Shown here in pieces: positions 8,037 to 16,409 of a stretch of DNA of 64,000 nucleotides. The stretch is from Herbidospora cretacea. Lineage in GTDB: Bacteria; Actinomycetota; Actinomycetes; Streptosporangiales; Streptosporangiaceae. Position numbers and translations under genes: made by a program. The DNA is taken from contig NZ_BBXG01000012.1 in NCBI RefSeq assembly GCF_001570605.1, positions 62,001 to 126,000 on the forward strand, written 5' to 3'. Below the pieces are notes generated by a model that made no database searches, was not told the origin of the DNA, and saw only the letters and a list, made by a program, of their open reading frames with translations. Each line of letters starts with the position of its first letter. Positions within the stretch are counted from its first letter, which is position 1.

Positions 8037-8674
8037 TCATCGCCGAGGACAGCGCGCTGCTGCGTGAAGGGCTGGTCCGGCTGCTCGCCGAGGCCGGGTT
8101 CACCGTCGTCGCAGCGGTCGAGGACGCCGCCGCGCTGCTCAGGGCCGTGGACGAGCACCGCCCCGCCGTCGCCGTCGTGGACATCCGGCTCCCGCCGACC
8201 CGGACCGACGAGGGGCTGCGGGCGGCGGGGGAGATCCGCAGGCTCCATCCCGGTACGGGGGTGCTGGTGCTCTCCCAGTACGTCCGCCTCACCTACACGA
8301 TCGAACTGCTCGACGGCGGCGCGCGGGGCGTCGGCTACCTGCTCAAGGACCGGGTGGCCGACCTGGCCGAGCTGGCCGCGGCGGTCCGGCAGGTCGGCGG
8401 CGGCGGGGCGGCGTTCGATCCCGTCGTCATCGACCAGCTCGTCGGCCGCCGCGACCGGCGCGACGACCCCCTCCACGGCCTCAGCGAACGCGAGCGGAGC
8501 GTGCTGTCGCTGATGGCGGAGGGCCGCACCAACCAGGCCATCGCGACCCGCCTCGGCATCGCCGAACGGACCGTCGAGAAGCACTGCTCGGGCATCTTCG
8601 CCAAGCTCACCCTGCCCGCCCATCCCGACGACCACCGTCGGGTCCTGGCGGTGCTCCGCTACCTGAACGGGTGA
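8027..8674 (+). CDS. LuxR-type response regulator
   Basis: A 215-residue NarL/FixJ-family regulator. The receiver domain has the acidic pair ED at 7-8, phospho-acceptor Asp52 in VVDIRLPP and Lys in YLLKD. The C-terminal GerE helix-turn-helix has LSERERSVLSLMAEGRTN and RTVEKHCSGIFAKL. It starts at the GTG at 8027, inside the 3' end of the kinase gene, so both are made from one message. Target genes are not visible here. Confidence 0.92.
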   Translation: MRIVIAEDSALLREGLVRLLAEAGFTVVAAVEDAAALLRAVDEHRPAVAVVDIRLPPTRTDEGLRAAGEIRRLHPGTGVLVLSQYVRLTYTIELLDGGARGVGYLLKDRVADLAELAAAVRQVGGGGAAFDPVVIDQLVGRRDRRDDPLHGLSERERSVLSLMAEGRTNQAIATRLGIAERTVEKHCSGIFAKLTLPAHPDDHRRVLAVLRYLNG

Positions 8675-8743
8675 GGCCAGCCGCACCATGGGTGCGTACA
8701 GCCACGCTTCTGGGATCGTGAGCACGGCCGCAGACTCGGCGGC

Positions 8744-9799
8744 GTGAAACGTCTCAAGAGACCGGCCCTCGCCGTGGCCGCCGTGGCGGCGCTGCTGGTC
8801 GCCGCCTTCCTCGTGCTCCTCCGCCCGCCCGTCGACCCCTTCGCCTGGGACCCGGGCCCGCCTGCCCCCGTGGCCGAGGACGTCCCCGCCGCCGGGGTCA
8901 CCCCGATCGGCGCGCTGCCCGGCCCGGAGGACATGGCCGTCGACGCGTCCGGACGCGTCTACACCGGACTCATCGACGGGCGCGTCGTCCGCCTGGCCCC
9001 CGAGCCCGAGCTGTTCGCCCAGGCGGGCGGGCGGCCACTGGGCCTGGCCTTCGACGCGCACGGCGATCTGCTGATAGCCAACCACGGCGTGGGCCTGCAG
9101 TCCGTCGCCCCCGACGGCACCGTGACCCTGCTCACCGACACCGCCGACGGCGAGAGGATCCGCTTCGCCAACGACCTGGCTGTGGCCGACGACGGGACGG
9201 TCTACTTCACCGACTCCAACAGCCGGCTGAACAACTCGACCCTGGAGGGCTCCGCCTTCTCCGTGTACGACTTCCTGGAGGGCCGCCCCCGAGGAAGGCT
9301 CCTCCGCTACGACCCCACCTCGCGGACGACCACGACCCTGGCCCGGGACCTGTACTTCCCCAACGGCGTCGTGGTGACCGAAGACCAGAGGTCCCTGCTG
9401 GTGGTCGAGTCGACCCGCTACCGGGTGAGGAGGTACTCCCTGACCGACGGGACGCTCACGACCTTCCTCGACCACGTCCCCGGCATCGGCGACGGCCTCA
9501 CCGGGTTGCCCGGCGGGACCCTCCTGCTCCCCGTGTACGACCGCGTCCCCCTCCTCGACGACCGGATCCTGCCGGGAACCTGGACCCGGCGACTGGCGGC
9601 CCGGCTGCCCGCGAGCCTCCTGGCCGACGAGGAGAACCCGCCTTCCGGCTCGATCCTGGTGCTGAGCCCACAGGGCCGCATCGAACGGCGGCTGTCCGGC
9701 ATCGACCCGGCCCCGGCCAACGTGGTGCCGTACGAGAAGGGGTGGCTGCTGGGGTCGCTGCAGGGACGGGAGCTGCGCGCGATGCCCGCCGTGCGGTGA
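8744..9799 (+). CDS. SMP-30/strictosidine-synthase-like propeller, membrane-anchored
   Basis: A 351-residue protein with a short N-terminal membrane segment (about residues 8-26) and a following extracellular part with repeated propeller strands, for example GLAFDAHGDLLIANHGVG, FANDLAVADDGTVYFTDSN and YFPNGVVVTEDQ. These are the landmarks of the SMP-30/gluconolactonase/strictosidine synthase superfamily, whose members are lactonases or hydrolases. The substrate cannot be predicted. A CAGACT box seven bases before the GTG at 8744 suggests leaderless expression. Confidence 0.8.
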   Translation: MKRLKRPALAVAAVAALLVAAFLVLLRPPVDPFAWDPGPPAPVAEDVPAAGVTPIGALPGPEDMAVDASGRVYTGLIDGRVVRLAPEPELFAQAGGRPLGLAFDAHGDLLIANHGVGLQSVAPDGTVTLLTDTADGERIRFANDLAVADDGTVYFTDSNSRLNNSTLEGSAFSVYDFLEGRPRGRLLRYDPTSRTTTTLARDLYFPNGVVVTEDQRSLLVVESTRYRVRRYSLTDGTLTTFLDHVPGIGDGLTGLPGGTLLLPVYDRVPLLDDRILPGTWTRRLAARLPASLLADEENPPSGSILVLSPQGRIERRLSGIDPAPANVVPYEKGWLLGSLQGRELRAMPAVR

Positions 9800-9800
9800 C

Positions 9801-9806
9801 TATCCT
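9801..9806 (+). promoter_or_regulatory. Candidate -10 box TATCCT, leaderless start
   Basis: TATCCT lies six bases before the ATG at 9813. Confidence 0.5.
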
Positions 9807-9812
9807 TCGGGG

Positions 9813-10472
9813 ATGGTCGCCGAGATCCTGGCCGAGCTGGCCGCACTCGAAGATCCGAGAACGCGCGAGGTCAACGAACGCCACGGCGACGACCACGGCG
9901 TGAACCTCGGCAAACTACGCGCCGTCGCCAAGCGGCTGAAGACCCGGCACGACCTCGCCCGCGACCTCTGGGCCACCGGCGACACCGCCGCGAGACTCCT
10001 CGCGACGCTGGTCTGCCGCCCGAAGGCGTTCGGGGTCGGCGAGCTCGACGCCATGGTGCGCCAGACCCGCGCGCCCAAGGTCCACGACTGGTTCGTGAAC
10101 TACGTGGTGAAGAAGAGCCCCCACGCCGACGACCTGCGCCGGGCCTGGACGGCCGACCCCGATCCGGTGGTCGCGAGCGCCGGCTGGGCGCTCACCACCG
10201 AGAAGGTGACGAAGAAGCCCGAGGTCCTCGACCTGCCGGCGCTGCTCGACGTCATCGAGGCCGAGATGAAGGGCGCTCCCGACCGTCTCCAGTGGTCGAT
10301 GAACCACTGCCTGGCGCAGATCGGCATCGACCACGCCGAACACCGGGCCCGCGCCGTCGACATCGGGGAGCGCCTCGAAGTGCTGAAGGACTATCCGACC
10401 CCGCCGGGGTGCACGTCGCCGTTCGCGCCCGTCTGGATCGCGGAGATCGTGCGCCGGCGGAGCGGCGGTTAG
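9813..10472 (+). CDS. DNA alkylation repair protein, AlkD/HEAT-like
   Basis: A 219-residue all-helical protein of the AlkD-like DNA alkylation repair family, built from HEAT-like repeats. Landmarks are the NERHGDDHGVNLGKLRAVAKRL opening, the LLATLVCRPKAF helix and the DWFVNYVVKKSPHADDLRRAW repeat. AlkD-type glycosylases excise alkylated bases; I cannot confirm the catalytic residues in this shorter variant. Its stop codon overlaps the stop of the convergent membrane gene within a shared TTAG. Confidence 0.75.
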   Translation: MVAEILAELAALEDPRTREVNERHGDDHGVNLGKLRAVAKRLKTRHDLARDLWATGDTAARLLATLVCRPKAFGVGELDAMVRQTRAPKVHDWFVNYVVKKSPHADDLRRAWTADPDPVVASAGWALTTEKVTKKPEVLDLPALLDVIEAEMKGAPDRLQWSMNHCLAQIGIDHAEHRARAVDIGERLEVLKDYPTPPGCTSPFAPVWIAEIVRRRSGG

Positions 10473-11203
10473 GCGGTCCGCACCAGCCGGAGGAACGCCT
10501 TCAGACCGGTGATGAGCTCCTGGTTGTCGCTCAGGCCGTCGACCGTCTCGTCGAACTTCCTGGTCATCAGGGTGATCCGGCGGTTCAGGTCGTGGTCGGC
10601 GTCCTCCAGCGCCGACCGGGCCGCCGCCAGTTCGTCGCGGGCCCGCCGGAGGTCCTCGGTCAGCTCCGCGAGCGACTCCTCGATGGCCGTCCTGGCGTCG
10701 GTCAGGTTCTTCACGTCGGTGCGCAGGGTGGCCACGTCCTGTCGCGGGTAGTGCAACTCCTCCATGAGGGTGCCCACACGCTCCTTCAGGTGCGTCAGGT
10801 AGGCCCCCGTCGGCCGGAACAGGGTGGCCAGCAGGTAGAAGCCGGCGAAGTAGTAGCCGACGTACTCACCCGAGAAGTACGTGATCACCGCGATCACCGC
10901 CGCCGAGACCACATGGCCGAGCACCGCCAGGCGCAGCATCCGCTTCGCGATGCCCCGGGCCTCGTCCTCCCGGGCCTGCGGCACCTCGATGCCGCGCTCC
11001 CGCGACAGCTGGGTTTCGTGGACGACCCGGCGGGCCGAGAAGTACAGGTTCCACGGCACGGTCAGCAGGATCAGGAGCCAGATCAGGCTGATCGCGCCGA
11101 TCCCGACGGCCAGGACGGTGCTGGGGGCCACGCCGGTGCGGAAGGTCAGCCAGGCGGCGAATATCGCGAACGTCAGAGAAACCAGGAAAATCCACCATTT
11201 CAT
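10469..11203 (-). CDS. Membrane protein with long C-terminal coiled coil
   Basis: A 244-residue protein I cannot assign to a family. It has four hydrophobic segments (about 3-20, 27-48, 90-108 and 112-130), then a charged, heptad-rich helix from about 140 to 225 (DVATLRTDVKNLTDARTAIEE and beyond) that should form a coiled coil in the cytoplasm. Such proteins often scaffold complexes at the membrane. It lies 71 bases downstream of the membrane sensor gene on the same strand and could be its partner. Confidence 0.65.
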   Translation of the reverse strand: MKWWIFLVSLTFAIFAAWLTFRTGVAPSTVLAVGIGAISLIWLLILLTVPWNLYFSARRVVHETQLSRERGIEVPQAREDEARGIAKRMLRLAVLGHVVSAAVIAVITYFSGEYVGYYFAGFYLLATLFRPTGAYLTHLKERVGTLMEELHYPRQDVATLRTDVKNLTDARTAIEESLAELTEDLRRARDELAAARSALEDADHDLNRRITLMTRKFDETVDGLSDNQELITGLKAFLRLVRTA

Positions 11204-11274
11204 GCCCCAAAGGATCTTCTGTCGGGGCAGGGGAGGGCAGGGCTCCCGTACTCAGACCGCATGGGGAATCAGCA

Positions 11275-12000
11275 CTAGTTCCCGAGCGCCGACTGGCCGG
11301 GCCACGGGGTGCCGTCGGCCCACATGCGTTCGGCCTCGGCGGCGAAGCGGTGGAACCAGACACCGTCGCGCGGCTCCAGCGCGAGGATCGGGCCGCTCTC
11401 GGCCGGTGGGTGGTATTCGAAGCGCTGCGCGCAGATGTACGCGCCGTCCACGATCTGGAGGCCCATCGCGGGGACGAACCCGGTCAGCCGGATCTCCAGG
11501 TTCCCGCCGGTCAGCGAGCGCAGATGGTCGAGTTCGGCCAGGACGCCCCGGATGCGCCCGGCCAGCAGCGCGGGGTCGGAGCCGCTGAAGCTGTACAGGG
11601 CCGCCGCCGCGATGGCCGGTTCGCTCTCGGGGTCGACCATCATCACCCGGATGCGCGCCCCCCTCTCCAGCATCTCGCGGAGTTCGCCGCGCATCGTGTT
11701 GGACGTCCGGGCCATCGACCGCCCGATGAACAGGTAGTCGCGGGCCCGCGCCCGGCGGGCGGCCAGGTCGGGCGGGAAGTCCTCGCGTAGGACGCCGCGC
11801 TCGGCGACCACCCCGGCGACCTGGCGGCGTGACTTGATCTGCGAGAACGCCAGGAACGCCAGGAGCGCCAGCGTGGCCGAGATCAGCGCCGAGGTCTCCG
11901 CCAGGCCGACCACCCCCAGCGCGGTGAACACCAGCGCGACCAGTGCCAGCGCGTAGAGATCCAGGTTGTCGTCGTGGACGAGCTTCGCCAGGCGCTTCAC
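11275..12000 (-). CDS. Membrane protein with PLD-like (DUF5919-type) domain
   Basis: A 241-residue protein with two adjacent N-terminal membrane segments (about 13-50), a basic linker, then a soluble domain with GRSMARTSNTMRGELREMLERG and ARIRVMMVDPES. That pattern resembles the phospholipase-D-like sensor domain known as DUF5919, but the assignment is from memory and unconfirmed. The GTG start overlaps the stop of the SpoIIE phosphatase (GTGA), so the two are translationally coupled and probably act in one pathway. Confidence 0.6.
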   Translation of the reverse strand: MKRLAKLVHDDNLDLYALALVALVFTALGVVGLAETSALISATLALLAFLAFSQIKSRRQVAGVVAERGVLREDFPPDLAARRARARDYLFIGRSMARTSNTMRGELREMLERGARIRVMMVDPESEPAIAAAALYSFSGSDPALLAGRIRGVLAELDHLRSLTGGNLEIRLTGFVPAMGLQIVDGAYICAQRFEYHPPAESGPILALEPRDGVWFHRFAAEAERMWADGTPWPGQSALGN

Positions 12001-13478
12001 GAACCCCCTCTTTCGGCCGCTTTCACCGGCAGGCTGAACCAGACCGTCTTACCTCCCGCCACCCGGCTCGTGCCCCACCTTTCGGCAAGGTGGTTCACCA
12101 GGAACAGGCCGCGCCCGTCCTCGTCGTGGCCGCCGGGCTCGCGCAGGCGCGGCAGGCGGTGGTCGTCGTCGCTGACCTCGCAGAGCAGGCTGTCGGTGCG
12201 CAGCAGCCGTACCGTGATCGGGCGGGGCGTCACCCGCACCGCGTTGGTGACCAGCTCGGAGACGAGCAGCTCGGCCGTGTGGATCATGGTGTGCAGGCCC
12301 CACGCCGCGAGCGTGCGCCGGACCAGCGTCCGCGCCCGGGAGGGGGCCTGGGCGAGCGGCTCCAGCAGCCACTGGGCGACGTTCTCGCTGGGGATGCCGG
12401 TGAAGCGGATCGCCAGCATCGTCACGTCGTCGCGCATGGGCGCGTCCGGGACCACGCCGTCGCAGACCTCCTCGATCGGCCGCACCCCGGACAGGCCGCG
12501 CCGCAGGCGTTCGACGCCGACGCCGATGTCCTCGCCGCGCTCCTCGACCAGGCCGTCGGTGTAGAGGACGAGCATGCTGTCGTCGTCGGCCGCGATCTCG
12601 ACCGTCTCGAAGGCGTTGCGGCCGAGCCCGATCGGGGTGCCCGCGGGCGGCGCCAGCACCTCTGCCTTGCCGTCGGCGCTCACCAGGATCGGGGGCAGGT
12701 GGCCGGCGCTGGCGATCGTGCAGCGGCGCAGGACGGGGTCGTACACACAGTAGACGCAGGTGGTGATCGTCTGGGCGGCCAGCCGCTGAGCCATCTCGTC
12801 GAGCGACTGGAGCACCTGCTCGGCCGGGAGATCCAGAGAAGCCAGTGTCTGTACGGCTATGCGCAACTGACCCATGATCGCTGCCGCGTCCAGGCCGTGG
12901 CCCATGACGTCGCCGACGACCAGCGCCACCCGGGACCCCGGCAGCGGGATCACGTCGAACCAGTCGCCGCCGACCCGCGCGGCGGCGGGCTGGTAGCGGA
13001 ACGCGATCTCCAGACCGGGCAGAGAGGGAGGCTGCCCGGGCCGGATCCCGCGTTGCAGGATCTCCAGCGTCTCCAGTTGCTGGCGATGGAGCCGTCCGTG
13101 GAAGATCGTCAGCGCCGCCGGCACCGCGAGCTGCCCGGCGATCAGGACGTCGTCCTGGTCGAACTCGTCGCGTTCACGGTCCCGGGCGAGCACCGCGCAC
13201 CCCACGGCCTCGCCGTAGGCCCGCAGCGGCACGGTCAGCAGCCGCCCGCCCACCAGCTCGGGGACCGTGGCCGCGAGATCGCCCGACCAGCGCGAGGGCA
13301 GCCGCCCCCGCGGGTCGAGCCGGTGCACGGCCCCGCCGTCGAGGTAGACGGAGGCGGCGTCGGCCAGCCGGGGCACCGCCGCCTCGCAGAGCAGGCGCGC
13401 GACCTGCTCCGGATCGAGGCAGTCGCCGATCGCCCGGGCCGTGTCACCGAGAAAAGCCAGACCCTCGGTGTCGATCAC
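11997..13478 (-). CDS. GAF-SpoIIE phosphatase-HATPase fusion (RsbU/RsbW-like)
   Basis: A 493-residue regulator in three parts: a GAF-like sensor (about 10-150), a PP2C/SpoIIE serine phosphatase (about 165-365; GGDWFDV, VVGDVMGHGLDAA, LVLYTDGLVEER) and a RsbW-like ATPase (about 375-490; ELVTNAVR, GRGLFLVNHLAERWG). Proteins of this build control anti-sigma factor antagonists, the phosphatase removing and the kinase adding phosphate. The GTG start lies two bases from the stop of the methyltransferase gene and its own stop overlaps the next gene, so it sits in the middle of a three-gene operon. Confidence 0.88.
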   Translation of the reverse strand: MIDTEGLAFLGDTARAIGDCLDPEQVARLLCEAAVPRLADAASVYLDGGAVHRLDPRGRLPSRWSGDLAATVPELVGGRLLTVPLRAYGEAVGCAVLARDRERDEFDQDDVLIAGQLAVPAALTIFHGRLHRQQLETLEILQRGIRPGQPPSLPGLEIAFRYQPAAARVGGDWFDVIPLPGSRVALVVGDVMGHGLDAAAIMGQLRIAVQTLASLDLPAEQVLQSLDEMAQRLAAQTITTCVYCVYDPVLRRCTIASAGHLPPILVSADGKAEVLAPPAGTPIGLGRNAFETVEIAADDDSMLVLYTDGLVEERGEDIGVGVERLRRGLSGVRPIEEVCDGVVPDAPMRDDVTMLAIRFTGIPSENVAQWLLEPLAQAPSRARTLVRRTLAAWGLHTMIHTAELLVSELVTNAVRVTPRPITVRLLRTDSLLCEVSDDDHRLPRLREPGGHDEDGRGLFLVNHLAERWGTSRVAGGKTVWFSLPVKAAERGGS

Positions 13479-13479
13479 T

Positions 13480-14148
13480 TCAGAACTGGTTACGCCGGCA
13501 GTTGAGGAACAGCTGGATCTCCGGCGGCGCCTGCGTGGTGGCCGGGGCGTAGGAGATGTCGGTCTCGACGACCACGGTGAACCCGGTCTCCTCGACGAGC
13601 GCCCGCAGGTCCTCGCGGAGATAGCCGGTGACCCGCACGGGCGCGCCGAGGAACTGGAACGGCACGTCGTCGAGGTCGATCTCGACCATGCTGAGCGCCA
13701 GCAGCCCGCCGGGCACGATCACGTCGTGGATCCGCTGGAGCGCCGTGGCGATGTCGGCCCGGGGCAGCATGAGCAGCGAGAAGAAGGCCACCACGGCGTC
13801 GAACCGGCCGAGCGAGGAGTCGATGCCGACGACGTCCCGCTCCAGGAAGGTCCCCTCGGGCACGTTCTTGCGGGCCAGGTCGAGCATGACGGGCGAGATG
13901 TCGATCCCGGTGACCTCGCAGCCCGCGTCGGCGAACTGCTTGGCGGTCGGCTCTCCGGTGCCGCACCCGACGTCGAGGACGCGGGCCCCTGGTTGGAGCT
14001 GCTTGATCAGCCACTCCCCGGCGGCTATCTGCCCCTCCTTGTGGGGGAACGCGTCGTCGTACCGGGATCCGATGCGGTTGAACGCCTCGGCCTGCATGGC
14101 CCGGTATTCGTCGCGACTCTGAGCCGGACCGGATTCAGTTGTCATCAT
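13480..14148 (-). CDS. Class I SAM-dependent methyltransferase
   Basis: A methyltransferase of 222 residues from ATG 14148 (14145 is equally possible). The SAM-binding motif is VLDVGCGTGEPT, followed by VTGIDISPVMLDLARK and the acidic motif FDAVVAFFSLLML. The C-terminal half is typical of small-molecule methyltransferases of the UbiE/Methyltransf_11 type. The substrate is unknown. It is the first gene of the operon with the SpoIIE phosphatase and the membrane sensor. A TTGACT-N17-TATCAC promoter lies just upstream. Confidence 0.85.
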   Translation of the reverse strand: MMTTESGPAQSRDEYRAMQAEAFNRIGSRYDDAFPHKEGQIAAGEWLIKQLQPGARVLDVGCGTGEPTAKQFADAGCEVTGIDISPVMLDLARKNVPEGTFLERDVVGIDSSLGRFDAVVAFFSLLMLPRADIATALQRIHDVIVPGGLLALSMVEIDLDDVPFQFLGAPVRVTGYLREDLRALVEETGFTVVVETDISYAPATTQAPPEIQLFLNCRRNQF

Positions 14149-14185
14149 GCCGCCATAAGGGAGATCGCCGACTTCTGCCCACCAA

Positions 14186-14214
14186 GTGATAGGCCCTCGG
14201 CGCTCACAAGTCAA
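14186..14214 (-). promoter_or_regulatory. Promoter for the methyltransferase operon
   Basis: On the minus strand, TTGACT (14214-14209) and TATCAC (14191-14186) are separated by exactly 17 bases. This matches the housekeeping sigma consensus and lies 38 bases before the ATG at 14148. Confidence 0.55.
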
Positions 14215-14345
14215 GATATATCCGCGTTAAATTGACATTTCATGCGGCCGACCTGCGACAACGGCGTTGACTGGGCGTGTCGGGAAGGTCAATGCTGCAA
14301 GTCAGGTAAATGTCGGTTTATGTTCACCAATGCCCTTCTACCTGA

Positions 14346-14483
14346 AAGGACCCATCGTGCCCCATCTGGCGTGGGAGGGCTGTCACAACACCTGAGACCT
14401 GGGCGGGCGACGCCGAGAAGTACCTCCTGGGGGCGGGCATGGACGCCGAAGACGTGGCCGCGCTGAAGGCCCGGCTGCGCTAG
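14346..14483 (+). pseudogene. Gene fragment, possible tyrosine phosphatase C-terminus
   Basis: This frame has no start codon but ends at a TAG at 14481. Its last 30 codons (AGDAEKYLLGAGMDAEDV then AALKARLR) look like real protein and resemble the C-terminal helix pair of actinobacterial tyrosine-protein phosphatases. The 5' part is missing. It is best read as the remnant of a deleted gene; the family assignment is weak. Confidence 0.35.
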
Positions 14484-14521
14484 TTACCGTTCCGTGCTTC
14501 ACCTGATCACGGCGGTGCTTC

Positions 14522-14527
14522 TAGTCT
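14522..14527 (+). promoter_or_regulatory. Candidate -10 box TAGTCT, leaderless start
   Basis: TAGTCT lies six bases before the GTG at 14534. The sequence around it is repeated before the paralogue at 15516. Confidence 0.5.
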
Positions 14528-14533
14528 CCGGAC

Positions 14534-15460
14534 GTGTTGATCAGCGCGCTGGTGATCGCGATGGCGGCGGTCCCGTTCCCCATCGGGAAGGTCACCGAGA
14601 TCCACCTCCCCGGAACCGAGGTGACCGTCTACGAACGGTCGTCGGACCTCAAGGTCGTGACCTCGTACTACCGGGGCAAGAAGCGCCCGAACGCCTTCCT
14701 CCGCGCCCCCGGGACCGACACGTTCAAGGAGCAGGCCGACAAGTGGCGGGTCGCGGTCTCCCCTGACGGCATGCGCGTGATGGCCGTCAACAACCTGCTG
14801 GACGAGCGGGACTGCGAGACCTTCCAGATCTACGGCCACCAGGTCGGCTCCATCCGCTCACTCGACTTCCCGGGCATCTGCGCGCCGTATCACGGCGGCT
14901 GGTTCGGCTGGTCGTCCGACAGCGAGAAGATCGCCCAGCTCGTTTTCATCGAGGAGGGGCAGCGGTCGGGTTTCCTGACGATCGACGCCGACACCGCCAA
15001 GGCCACTTTCGTGAAGATGCCGAAGTCGTGGAACGACTTCCGCTACATGTGGGCCCCCGACGGGAAACAGCTCCTCGCCTCCGACGGCAAGACCATCCGC
15101 TTCGTCTCCCCGGACGGAAAACTCAAGCGCACCCTCAAGGGCAAGGGCCCCCTCCTGGCTGCGGAACACACGTTCTCACCGAAGGGCGACCGGTTCGTCA
15201 CCGCCTGCCCTGATTTCGACGTCTGCCTCTGGTCGGTCAAGACGGGCAAGGCGGCCGGGGTCGTCCCGGTGCCCAAGGGCGGCATGACCGTGCACGACTG
15301 GTGGGACGACGACCACCTGATCGTGTCGCGGGTGCGCGGCGACAAGGTGAAGGAGTTCGTCGTGATGACCCTGAAGGGAAAGGTGACCCGGGTCCTCGCG
15401 GACGTGCCGAAGAAGAGCTACGACGCCGACGGCCTGGAACTGGAGTTCACCCGGCGGTAG
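14534..15460 (+). CDS. Secreted beta-propeller protein, paralogue 1
   Basis: A 308-residue protein with a short signal-like start (LISALVIAMAAVPF) and repeated WD40/PD40-like strands, such as WRVAVSPDG, WAPDGKQLLASDGKTIRF, HTFSPKGDRFVTACPDF and VCLWSVKTGKAAG. It should fold as a beta-propeller on the outside of the membrane or in the cell wall. No catalytic motif is visible, so a binding role is likelier. The next gene is a close paralogue in the same orientation, duplicated with its promoter. Confidence 0.75.
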   Translation: MLISALVIAMAAVPFPIGKVTEIHLPGTEVTVYERSSDLKVVTSYYRGKKRPNAFLRAPGTDTFKEQADKWRVAVSPDGMRVMAVNNLLDERDCETFQIYGHQVGSIRSLDFPGICAPYHGGWFGWSSDSEKIAQLVFIEEGQRSGFLTIDADTAKATFVKMPKSWNDFRYMWAPDGKQLLASDGKTIRFVSPDGKLKRTLKGKGPLLAAEHTFSPKGDRFVTACPDFDVCLWSVKTGKAAGVVPVPKGGMTVHDWWDDDHLIVSRVRGDKVKEFVVMTLKGKVTRVLADVPKKSYDADGLELEFTRR

Positions 15461-15503
15461 GCCCGTTACCGGCCCGTGCTTCACCCGGAAGAGGCGCGCC
15501 TTC

Positions 15504-15509
15504 TATCCT
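15504..15509 (+). promoter_or_regulatory. Candidate -10 box TATCCT, leaderless start
   Basis: TATCCT lies six bases before the GTG at 15516, and matches in place the TAGTCT box of the upstream paralogue. Confidence 0.5.
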
Positions 15510-15515
15510 CCCGGC

Positions 15516-16409
15516 GTGTTGATCAACTTAGCGCTGGCGCTGACCCTCGTCCTCCCGGACACCGGCGTCACCGTGTACGAGAAGCCGTCCGACCGTCTCG
15601 TGGTCACCTCTTACCACCAGTACAAGAAGACCGCGAAGGCATACCTGCGGGGGAACGGGAGCAACTCGTTCCAGCGGAAACCCCGCCATTGGCGGGTCGC
15701 GGTCTCCCCGGACGGCAGACGCGCGATGGCCGCCAGCGCTTTCGTGGACGGAAAGGGCTGCTCGAGTTTCGACCTGATCAATCGCCGGACCGGAGCCACC
15801 CGCCACATCCCGGTGTCCGGTCTCTGCGGCAAACTCGCCGGCGGCTATTTCAGCTGGTCGCCGGACAGCCGGAAGGTCGTCCAGCTGGCCTTCGTACGGA
15901 AAGGCGAGACGAAAGCCGAAGTGAAGGGCTACCTGACGATCGACGCCGGCAGCGGCGGAACCCGATATGTGGCGATGCCCAAGTCGTATAAGGACGCCCG
16001 TTTCATCTGGACCCCCGACGCGAAACAGATCGTCGCCTACGACAAGAAGAGCATCCGCTTCCTTTCTCCGGACGGGAAACTGCGGCGCACCCTCACCGGC
16101 AAGGGCCCGCTGGCCGGGGAGGAGAACACCTTCTCCCCATCGGGGGATCGCTTCCTCACCGGCTGTCCCGACGGCGGCATCTGCATCTGGTCCGTCAAGA
16201 CGGGCGAGGAGGTCGGCCGCGTTCCCACGAGCTACCACGGCGTGTTCGGCTGGTGGGACTCCAGCCATCTGATCATCGGGCGGACGTCCGGGAAGAAACA
16301 CGAGTTCGTGCAGGTGGACATGGACGGCAAGGTGATCCGCGTCCTGGCGAGCGGGCCGCTGTCCAGCTACACGAAGAATCGCGTGGAACTCCACTACACC
16401 AGGCGCTGA
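15516..16409 (+). CDS. Secreted beta-propeller protein, paralogue 2
   Basis: A 297-residue protein with the same plan as the preceding gene: hydrophobic start (LINLALALTLVLP), TVYEKPSDRLVVTSYH, WRVAVSPDGRRAMAA, FSWSPDSRKVVQLAF, FIWTPDAKQIVAYDKKSIRF and ICIWSVKTGEEVG. The matching strands and the matching upstream sequence show a tandem duplication followed by divergence. The function is unknown. Its 3' end faces the DUF817 gene; only about 16 bases are non-overlapping between gene bodies because the latter ends at 16394, so the two convergent genes overlap slightly. Confidence 0.75.
   Translation: MLINLALALTLVLPDTGVTVYEKPSDRLVVTSYHQYKKTAKAYLRGNGSNSFQRKPRHWRVAVSPDGRRAMAASAFVDGKGCSSFDLINRRTGATRHIPVSGLCGKLAGGYFSWSPDSRKVVQLAFVRKGETKAEVKGYLTIDAGSGGTRYVAMPKSYKDARFIWTPDAKQIVAYDKKSIRFLSPDGKLRRTLTGKGPLAGEENTFSPSGDRFLTGCPDGGICIWSVKTGEEVGRVPTSYHGVFGWWDSSHLIIGRTSGKKHEFVQVDMDGKVIRVLASGPLSSYTKNRVELHYTRR

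Noticed and set aside
14242-14466. A 74-codon ORF from ATG 14242
   Set aside because: Its codons do not look like protein; the likely gene remnant here is in another frame and ends at 14483.
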